Source of the DNA: Conyzicola nivalis_A
Lineage (GTDB): Bacteria > Actinomycetota > Actinomycetes > Actinomycetales > Microbacteriaceae
Length of the DNA: 64,000 bases
Direction: 5' to 3'
NCBI RefSeq assembly: GCF_040548875.1
Contig: NZ_JBEPSJ010000001.1
Span: forward strand, 186,001-250,000
Shown: piece by piece, positions 58,677-64,000 of the stretch
How the letters are laid out: each line of letters begins with the position of its first letter
Position numbering within the stretch: position 1 is the stretch's first letter
The notes under the pieces: generated by a model
The model's input: the letters and a program-made list of their open reading frames with translations, nothing else
Database searches by the model: none
What the model was told of the DNA's origin: nothing
Made by a program: the position numbers and the translations under genes

Positions 58677-59113
58677 GTGTAGCCCCCTTTGCTCAATCCT
58701 GCCTCTACTTCGAAGCGGTTGGTTCGCGCGACGGGCCCGGCGGCGATATACAGCGGGATGAAGGCGAGGCCGTACCGCTTCCACTGCGCGCGGTGCACGG
58801 CCTCGTGCTCGAGGACGTCGGCCGAGACGCCGTCGCGGGTCAGGTAGACGGCGCCGATCGTGGTGCCGCCGCGTCCGAACGCCCAGCGGGGGCACCGGCG
58901 GGCGACGATGACGCCGCCGTCGGGGCGGATGCGGCCGAGGCTGACGACGGCCCCCCAGAGCAGACCGGCGGCCGTCGCGAACCAGTAGCCCGGGCGGGCG
59001 ACGACGGGGTGGAGCAGGGTCGCGCGTGCCGCGGGCACACGGGCCGTGGCATCCGCCCATCGTTGCATGGCTCTCACGACGCCCGTGGGGGCCTCCGGAC
59101 GCACCTGCTGCAT
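58673..59113 (-). CDS. HEXXH-motif membrane-associated protein
   Basis: A 146-aa protein with one hydrophobic segment (residues 43-60) and the motif LEHEAVHRAQWKRYG, in which H103-E104-A-V-H107 is a zincin-like HEXXH. A second hydrophobic stretch AFIPLYIAAGPVA follows. I do not recognise the family with certainty; the motif suggests a small metal-binding protein or minimal metallopeptidase. First gene of an operon with the SDR and GNAT genes, and divergent from the MshA-like gene with overlapping -10 boxes. Confidence 0.7.
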   Translation of the reverse strand: MQQVRPEAPTGVVRAMQRWADATARVPAARATLLHPVVARPGYWFATAAGLLWGAVVSLGRIRPDGGVIVARRCPRWAFGRGGTTIGAVYLTRDGVSADVLEHEAVHRAQWKRYGLAFIPLYIAAGPVARTNRFEVEAGLSKGGYT

Positions 59114-59120
59114 ACATCGC

Positions 59121-59126
59121 AGAATA
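59121..59126 (-). promoter_or_regulatory. -10 element of the HEXXH operon
   Basis: TATTCT on the minus strand, 7 nt before ATG 59113. Its last two bases overlap the -10 box of the divergent glycosyltransferase gene. Confidence 0.55.
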
Positions 59127-59130
59127 CAGT
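59125..59130 (+). promoter_or_regulatory. -10 element of the MshA-like gene
   Basis: TACAGT, 6 nt before ATG 59137. The two opposed -10 boxes share bases 59125-59126. Confidence 0.55.
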
Positions 59131-59136
59131 GGCCTT

Positions 59137-60366
59137 ATGTCTGGTGAAGTGCGTCGTGTGGCCATGATCTCGATGCACACCTCGCCGGCGGCCGCCCCCG
59201 GCACCGCCGACGCCGGCGGGATGAACGTGGCGATCCTCGCCATCGCGCGTGAGCTGGCGCGAAGGGGAGTGGAGGTCGACCTGTTGACGCGGGCGACCGG
59301 CGCGGCGGCCGTGTCGACGTTGGAGCCGGGGCTCACCCTGCACGAACTCGGGGCGGGCCCCGCCGGGGTCGTCGCGAAGGGCGACCTGTCGGCCGTCGCC
59401 GACGAGTTCGGCGAGGCGGTGGCCAGGATCGCCGGACGGGAGTCGCGCCCCTACGACGTCGTTCACGCGCACTACTGGCTGAGCGGACTCGCGGTGCTGC
59501 CCGTCGCGATCGAGCTGGGCATCCCGTTCGTGCAGAGCTTCCACACGCTCGGCGCCATGAAGCACCGCTCGATGCCCACCGGGCAGCTCACCGAACCCGA
59601 GCGTCGCGTGCGCAGCGAGTCGTTTCTCGCCCTGCAGGCAGACGCCGTGATCGCGAGCTCGACCGCCGAGGTCGACGACCTGATCGAACAGGTCGGGGCC
59701 CAGCCCGACAAGGTGTGGATCATCCCGCCCGGAGTCGACACCCGCCTGTTCGCGCCCCAGAGCGACGCGGGCGACGCGGTGCGCCTGGCGCTCGGAATCG
59801 AGAGCGGTCGGCCGCTGCTGGCCGTCGTCGGACGGGTGCAGCCGCTCAAGGGCCAGGAGCTGGCGGTGCGCGCGCTCGCCGCGATGCCCGTGCCTCGGCC
59901 GATCCTCGTCATCGCGGGGGAGCCCACCCCGGGCGAGGAGGACTACCTCGAGAAGCTCCACGAGCTCGCCGCCGATTCGGGCGTCGCGGCCGACGTGCGC
60001 TTCGTCGGAGCGCTCGAGCGGCAGGCCGTGGCGGAGCTGCTCGCCGCCGCGTCGGTCACTCTCGTGCCCTCGCACTCCGAGACCTTCGGCCTCGTCGCAC
60101 TCGAATCGGCGGCGTGCGGAACCCCGGCTGTCGCCCAGAGGGTCTCGGGGCTCGTCGAGTCGGTCGCCGACGGCGAGTCGGGCGTGCTGGTCGACTCACG
60201 TGACCCGGCCGAGTGGGCGCGGGTCGTCTCGCTGCTGCTCGACGACCCGCTGTACTACGACGAGCTCGCGATCTCGGCACGCCGTTTCGCCGAGGGTTTC
60301 ACCTGGGCGGCGTCGGTGTCGATCCTGCTCGACGTCTACCGGTCGCTCGGTCAGGGGCGCCCGTAG
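59137..60366 (+). CDS. mshA: GT4 glycosyltransferase, MshA-like
   Basis: A 409-aa GT-B enzyme close to D-inositol-3-phosphate glycosyltransferase, the first enzyme of mycothiol synthesis. Typical are ISMHTSPAAAPGTADAGGMNV near the N-terminus, VVHAHYWLSGLAVLP, SFHTLGAMKHR, IPPGVDTRLF, VGRVQPLKGQELAVRAL and the nucleotide-sugar region SHSETFGLVALESAACGTPAVA. Related enzymes make other glycosides, and no other msh gene is in the window, so the assignment is probable only. ATG 59137 is fixed by a leaderless-type -10 box. It overlaps the convergent flavoprotein gene by 16 bp. Confidence 0.7.
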   Translation: MSGEVRRVAMISMHTSPAAAPGTADAGGMNVAILAIARELARRGVEVDLLTRATGAAAVSTLEPGLTLHELGAGPAGVVAKGDLSAVADEFGEAVARIAGRESRPYDVVHAHYWLSGLAVLPVAIELGIPFVQSFHTLGAMKHRSMPTGQLTEPERRVRSESFLALQADAVIASSTAEVDDLIEQVGAQPDKVWIIPPGVDTRLFAPQSDAGDAVRLALGIESGRPLLAVVGRVQPLKGQELAVRALAAMPVPRPILVIAGEPTPGEEDYLEKLHELAADSGVAADVRFVGALERQAVAELLAAASVTLVPSHSETFGLVALESAACGTPAVAQRVSGLVESVADGESGVLVDSRDPAEWARVVSLLLDDPLYYDELAISARRFAEGFTWAASVSILLDVYRSLGQGRP

Positions 60367-61784
60367 GTCTCGAGCAGTCGCAGCCAGATCTCGTTCATCG
60401 TCGGATACGCCGGCACCGCGTGCCAGAGCCGGTCGATGGGCACCTCGCCCACGATCGCGACGGTCGCAGCGTGGAGGAGCTCGCTCACATCCTGGCCGAC
60501 GAACGTCACGCCGAGCACGACCTTGCGCTTCTCGTCGACGACCATGCGGGCCTTGCCCTCGTAGCCGTCGGCCTGCAGGCTCGCCCCGGCGACCCAGCCG
60601 AGGTCGTAGTCGACGACGCGCGTGGTGTAGCCGGCCTTCTCTGCGGCCCGGCTGGTGAGCCCGACGGACGCGACCTCGGGGTCGCTGAACGTGACCTGCG
60701 GAACGGCCTCATGGTCGGCGGTCGCGGCGTGGGCCCCCCATGCGCCGTCGTGAACCGCGTGGCCGAGCGCCCGCGCGGCGATGACGTCGCCGGCGGCGCG
60801 GGCCTGGTACTTGCCCTGGTGGGTGAGCAGCACCCGGTGATTGACATCGCCGGTGGCGTACAGCCAGCCGTGGTGGTGGTTGGTGTCGCCGCGCACCAGC
60901 AGGGTGTCGTCGACGTCGAGCCAGTCTCCGGGAGTGAGTCCGACGGTCTCGAGTCCGATGTCGGTCGACCGCGGCTGGCGGCCGGTGGCGACGAGCACCT
61001 CGGCGGCGACGACCTCGCTGCCGTCGGAGAGGGTGAGGGCGACCCCGTCGTCGCCGCGCCGTGCGTTCGTCGGCGTGACGCCGAGCGAGAGGGTCACTCC
61101 GAGCTTCTTCAGCGACTCGCCGACCATCTCGGCGGCGAAGTCCTCCTGCGTTCCGAGGAGTCCGCTGCGGGCGATGATCGTGACGTTGCATCCGAATGTC
61201 GCATAGGCGGTCGCCATCTCGACCGCGACGACGCCGCCGCCGATGATCGCGAGGCTGGCGGGAATGACTTTCGCGCTCGTGGCCTCGCGGGGGGTCCAGG
61301 GGGAGACGTCGGCGAGCCCCGGCACGTCGGGCAGCACGGGGTCTGAGCCGGTGCTCACCACGACCGCGTGGCGGGCGGTGAGCTCGGTGACAGTGCCGTC
61401 TGACGCCTCGACGGAGACCCGCTTGACCCCGGTGAGCCTGCCGTGGCCGCGCAACAGGCCGATGCCCGCGCCCTCGACCCATTCGACCTGGCTCGAGTCG
61501 TCCCAGTCGTGGGTGAACGAGTCGCGCCGCTTGAGCGTCGCCGCGACGTCGATGTCGCCCGTGACCGCCTGCTTGGTGCCCTCGACGTTCTGGGCTGCGC
61601 GCAGGGCGATGCCGCTGCGCAACAGCGCCTTGGAGGGCATGCACGCCCAGTACGAGCACTCGCCGCCGACGAGCTCGCTCTCGATCAGGATCGCGGTGAG
61701 CCCGCCCTGCACGGCGCGGTCGGCGACGTTCTCGGCGACGGCGCCGCCGCCGATGATGATGAGGTCGTATTCAGTTTCGGTCAT
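60351..61784 (-). CDS. Pyridine nucleotide-disulfide oxidoreductase family flavoprotein
   Basis: A 477-aa FAD/NAD(P) oxidoreductase of the lipoamide dehydrogenase type. FAD binding: LIIIGGGAVAENVADRA. The redox pair is C43 and C48 in GGECSYWACMPSK, differing from the canonical CLNVGC. NAD binding: LAIIGGGVVAVEMATAYATFGCNV. The C-terminal dimer motif HPTLSE of classical members is replaced by YPTMNE, so the catalytic His is Tyr. It may therefore act as a quinone reductase-like or other variant rather than on a disulfide substrate. A role with mycothiol is possible given the neighbour, but unproven. Confidence 0.83.
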   Translation of the reverse strand: MTETEYDLIIIGGGAVAENVADRAVQGGLTAILIESELVGGECSYWACMPSKALLRSGIALRAAQNVEGTKQAVTGDIDVAATLKRRDSFTHDWDDSSQVEWVEGAGIGLLRGHGRLTGVKRVSVEASDGTVTELTARHAVVVSTGSDPVLPDVPGLADVSPWTPREATSAKVIPASLAIIGGGVVAVEMATAYATFGCNVTIIARSGLLGTQEDFAAEMVGESLKKLGVTLSLGVTPTNARRGDDGVALTLSDGSEVVAAEVLVATGRQPRSTDIGLETVGLTPGDWLDVDDTLLVRGDTNHHHGWLYATGDVNHRVLLTHQGKYQARAAGDVIAARALGHAVHDGAWGAHAATADHEAVPQVTFSDPEVASVGLTSRAAEKAGYTTRVVDYDLGWVAGASLQADGYEGKARMVVDEKRKVVLGVTFVGQDVSELLHAATVAIVGEVPIDRLWHAVPAYPTMNEIWLRLLETYGRP

Positions 61785-61790
61785 TGCTCG

Positions 61791-61796
61791 AGGCTA
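61791..61796 (-). promoter_or_regulatory. -10 element of the flavoprotein gene
   Basis: TAGCCT on the minus strand, 6 nt before ATG 61784. Confidence 0.5.
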
Positions 61797-61836
61797 CTCG
61801 GCACGGCCGACGGAGGCGATAGTCGGCGCCGTCTCG

Positions 61837-62637
61837 TCAGCGCCCGACGAACTCGGCCGGGGTGCGGCTGAGGAACGCCCGCATGCCGATCGCCGAGTCC
61901 TCGCTGCCCGCGAGACGCACGAGTGCGGGCTGCAGCCCGGCCTCGGCCGCGGCATCCGACTCCCGCACGGCGAGACGCGCGTTCGCCAGGGTGGCCTGCA
62001 CGGCGAGGGGCGCCTGGGCGGCGATCCGTCGGGCGAGCTCGAGCCCGCGGGCGTACTGCTCGCCGTCGGCGACGACCTCCTGCACCAGTCCGATGCGCAG
62101 CGCCTCCGCGGCGTCGAAGAGGTCGCCGGTGAGCATCCAGCGCATGGCGTTGCCCCAGCCGACGGCACGGGGGAAGCGGATGGTCGCGCCGCCGAAGGGC
62201 AGGATGCCGCGGCTCACTTCGATCTGCCCGAACCGGGTGGATGCCGCGGCGACGGCGATGTCGGCCGAGAGCACGAGCTCGACGCCGAGGGTGAGGCAGG
62301 TGCCCTGCACGGCGATGACGACGGGCTTGCTGAGCGCGGTGCCCGACACCTGCCACGGGTTGATCCCGCCCTCCGCGGTGGTGTCGAGGCCGTCGGCGCC
62401 GATCCGCGGGGCGACGTCGGCGAGGTCGAGACCGCCGGTGAAGTGGTCGCCGTGCGCGTAGACGAGGGCGACCCGCAGCTCGGCGTCGTTCTCGAGTTCG
62501 GCGTAGGCGAGCGACAGCTCGTTCAGCAGCTGCAGGTCGGCGGCGTTGCGCTTCTCCGGCCGGTTGAGCCCGATGAGCAGCACGTGCCCGTCTCGGTCGA
62601 TGGTGATGCGGGCCGGGGATTCGCTGCTCTGCGTCAT
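61837..62637 (-). CDS. Enoyl-CoA hydratase/isomerase family protein
   Basis: A 266-aa crotonase-fold protein. It shows LIGLNRPEKRNAADLQLLNELSLAY, the CoA-binding and oxyanion regions AHGDHFTGGLDLADV and VQGTCLTLGVELVLSADIAVAAASTRFGQIEVSRGILPFGGA. Positions equivalent to the two catalytic Glu of enoyl-CoA hydratase appear to be Val/Leu-Glu and Ile/Leu, so hydration is uncertain; such variants do isomerisation or other CoA chemistry. ATG 62637 is 7 nt after TAGGCT. The 114 nt between it and the arginase-like gene are otherwise empty. Confidence 0.82.
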   Translation of the reverse strand: MTQSSESPARITIDRDGHVLLIGLNRPEKRNAADLQLLNELSLAYAELENDAELRVALVYAHGDHFTGGLDLADVAPRIGADGLDTTAEGGINPWQVSGTALSKPVVIAVQGTCLTLGVELVLSADIAVAAASTRFGQIEVSRGILPFGGATIRFPRAVGWGNAMRWMLTGDLFDAAEALRIGLVQEVVADGEQYARGLELARRIAAQAPLAVQATLANARLAVRESDAAAEAGLQPALVRLAGSEDSAIGMRAFLSRTPAEFVGR

Positions 62638-62644
62638 GCGCACC

Positions 62645-62650
62645 AGCCTA
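62645..62650 (-). promoter_or_regulatory. -10 element of the enoyl-CoA hydratase gene
   Basis: TAGGCT on the minus strand, 7 nt before ATG 62637. Confidence 0.5.
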
Positions 62651-62751
62651 TGGTCGCTCCCGCTCGCGGCCACCCCGTCGACAGGTTGCGACAAGCCCCG
62701 CGGCGCGAACTCCCGGGTCGCACGTGCAAACCTACAAAACGGTGCGGCCGT

Positions 62752-63582
62752 CTACGAGGCGGTGAGCGCACCGATGATGCGCAGGATCGTGGGAAGGTCG
62801 TCGGATGCCTCGTCGGGGCTCGCCGGGGAGAATCCCGCGATGCTCGCCCCGGCCAGGCCGAAGCGGCCCTTCAGTGCGCGCACCCCGGCGACCAGCGCAG
62901 CGGGGGTCACCCCGAACGGCACGGGGTCGCTCAGCCCGAGCAGCTCGCCCGGGTCGAGCACGTCGAGGTCGATGTGGACGTAGACCGAGCCTGCGCCGGT
63001 GGCCTCGACGGCAGCGACCAGCGCAGCCGGGTCGGCGAGATCGTCGACCGTGAGCTGGCGGATGGCTGTGGCGGAGACGAACTCGTCTTCGCCCTCGTCG
63101 CTCGAGCGCACCCCGGCGAGCACGAGGCGCCCCGCGGCGAGCGGCGTGGCAGGAACGAGCGGGCCGATGCCGTCGCCGAGGAGGGTGCGCAGCACCATCC
63201 CCGAGAACGCCGCAGACGGCGAGCTCTCGAGCGTGTTCAGGTCGGGGTGGGCGTCGAACCAGATCACGGCGACGTCTCCGCCGGTGCGCTCGAGCGCGTG
63301 GTCGACCGCGGCCAGCGCCACGCCACAGTCGCCGCCGATCGTGAGCGCCCAGTCGTCGACATCGGCGAGCACCGCGAGGGTGCGGTCGCGCACGAGCTGC
63401 AGCGACCCCAGCCGGGGGAGCCCCGAGCCGAGCTCGTCGCCCGCCTCGAGCGGGACCTCGACGACGCGGGTGGAGCTTGCTGGGAGGTCGCCCCGGATCG
63501 CCTCGGCTCCGTCTGAGAGACGGAGAGCACGAGAAGATCCGGAGCCCTGCCACTGCGGGACTACGACAAAGGTTGCTGGCAC
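62752..63582 (-). CDS. Arginase/ureohydrolase-family protein
   Basis: A 276-aa arginase-fold protein. Metal-binding motifs are WFDAHPDLNT (residues 108-117) and VHIDLDVLDPGE. The first motif reads GGDCG (83-87), with Cys86 where arginases and agmatinases have the metal-binding His of GGDHS. This substitution could change metal occupancy, so the reaction (arginase, agmatinase, formiminoglutamase) is left open. The GTG at 63582 directly follows the stop of the upstream gene (TAG-GTG, no gap), indicating translational coupling. Confidence 0.8.
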   Translation of the reverse strand: MPATFVVVPQWQGSGSSRALRLSDGAEAIRGDLPASSTRVVEVPLEAGDELGSGLPRLGSLQLVRDRTLAVLADVDDWALTIGGDCGVALAAVDHALERTGGDVAVIWFDAHPDLNTLESSPSAAFSGMVLRTLLGDGIGPLVPATPLAAGRLVLAGVRSSDEGEDEFVSATAIRQLTVDDLADPAALVAAVEATGAGSVYVHIDLDVLDPGELLGLSDPVPFGVTPAALVAGVRALKGRFGLAGASIAGFSPASPDEASDDLPTILRIIGALTAS

Positions 63583-64000
63583 CTACTCAGTATCACCGTT
63601 GCGGGTAGCCCGAGCGAGGTTCTGCGCGAGTTCTTCGGAGTTCTGGCGCACGCCGTAGGCCGGCTCATCACGTTCGAAACGCCAGCTGGTGTCGAGGTCG
63701 CCCGAGCTGACGGTGTCGTACCCGAACTCGTCGAACAGCGCGGTGATGAGCTCGATCGCGTCGGGGAAGTCGCTAGCCGTGGCCAGCGCGCGGCGGTTCG
63801 GGGTGCCGGCGGGAGTGCCGTCGGTCGCGATGTCGCTCGCCGTGATGTGGTTGAAGCCCTTGACGACCCTGCTCTCGGGCAGGTGCGCCTGCAGCAGCCC
63901 GGAGACCGTGGCTGTGCCGTCGTCGAGCTCGGGGATGCGGCCGTCGCGCTCGAAGTAGTAGTTGTTCGTGTCGATCACGATCTTGCCGGCGAGCTCGGAC
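63583..64000 (-). CDS. NADPH-dependent F420 reductase-like protein (partial, C-terminal part)
   Basis: This gene runs off the right end of the window; about 138 C-terminal residues are present. GKIVIDTNNYYFERDGRIPELDDGTATVSGLLQ and VVKGFNHITASDI match the F420-dependent NADP oxidoreductase-like family, which also includes many proteins of unknown cofactor use. The Rossmann N-terminus is outside. The stop is immediately followed by the arginase-like start, so the two are in one operon. An in-frame GTG at 63978 should not be taken as the start because conserved sequence continues upstream of it. Confidence 0.75.
   Translation of the reverse strand, partial: SELAGKIVIDTNNYYFERDGRIPELDDGTATVSGLLQAHLPESRVVKGFNHITASDIATDGTPAGTPNRRALATASDFPDAIELITALFDEFGYDTVSSGDLDTSWRFERDEPAYGVRQNSEELAQNLARATRNGDTE

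Noticed and set aside
63583..63600. Leaderless promoter for the arginase-like gene (GATACT 6 nt before GTG)
   Set aside because: The GTG directly follows the stop codon of the upstream gene on the same strand, so the two genes are most simply co-transcribed; the box lies within coding sequence.

Overview
The window looks like a chromosomal segment of a high-GC Gram-positive actinobacterium, most probably a member of the Microbacteriaceae. Support comes from the very GC-rich coding sequence, a tmRNA whose tag reads ADSKRTDFALAA, a fused E2/E1 2-oxoglutarate decarboxylase (Kgd), a GuaB1-type enzyme with CBS domains, a SigH/SigR sigma factor followed by a zinc anti-sigma factor, an MshA-like glycosyltransferase, a DUF222-HNH protein and widespread leaderless promoters. 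The genus cannot be resolved from the sequence alone. Almost all of the DNA is coding. No prophage, transposase, CRISPR array, tRNA or rRNA was found.

Layout. 0-2.3 kb: ftsE-ftsX and smpB. 2.4-6.6 kb: a solitary SdhA/FrdA-family flavoprotein with an iron-box-like site, a DUF222-HNH protein and a SIMPL-domain protein. 6.7-11.5 kb: a D-3-hydroxybutyrate/acetoacetate module (ScoB, ScoA, BdhA, a LysR regulator and an MHS-family transporter). 11.6-12.0 kb: ssrA, separated from smpB by about 9.4 kb. 12.3-17.2 kb: an OafA-type acyltransferase, a DesKR-like two-component pair and a GAP-family membrane protein. 17.3-21.5 kb: hisN-rsgA-aroA, divergent from sigH-rsrA. 21.6-27.1 kb: kgd and, divergently, guaB1. 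27.2-29.6 kb: two CNNM/hemolysin-family transporters. 29.6-35.5 kb: small membrane protein, old yellow enzyme, HAD hydrolase, nnrD, a GT87-like membrane protein, a thiamine-binding protein and an MFS pump. 35.6-38.7 kb: a three-gene kinase/membrane protein/regulator operon. 38.9-41.5 kb: metY-metX. 41.7-47.1 kb: PadR with its MFS pump, an acyltransferase, an SDR and another MFS pump. 47.2-49.1 kb: phosphoribosyltransferase, S51 peptidase-like protein and ung. 49.2-54.3 kb: two ABC systems (the second with a GntR regulator), a PAT-like acetyltransferase and a lipoprotein. 54.4-64 kb: amidase, LLM oxidoreductase, a SIP-like protein behind an iron box, GNAT/SDR/HEXXH operon, MshA-like glycosyltransferase, disulfide-oxidoreductase-like flavoprotein, enoyl-CoA hydratase, arginase-family protein and the C-terminal part of an F420-type oxidoreductase.

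How the genes work together. The clearest functional units are ketone-body use (uptake, oxidation, CoA transfer, one LysR regulator with a long inverted repeat), thiol-oxidative stress control (a SigR-type promoter in front of sigH-rsrA), direct-sulfhydrylation methionine synthesis (metY-metX) and ribosome rescue (smpB, ssrA). At the regulatory level, about 23 genes start 6-9 nt after a TAnnnT-like -10 box with no room for a ribosome binding site. This suggests that leaderless mRNAs are the default for first genes of transcription units here, and it was used to choose many start codons. Operon-internal genes are usually joined by 4-nt ATGA or GTGA overlaps. Small repeats (REP-like palindromes and tandem units of 17 to 26 bp) sit in several intergenic gaps.
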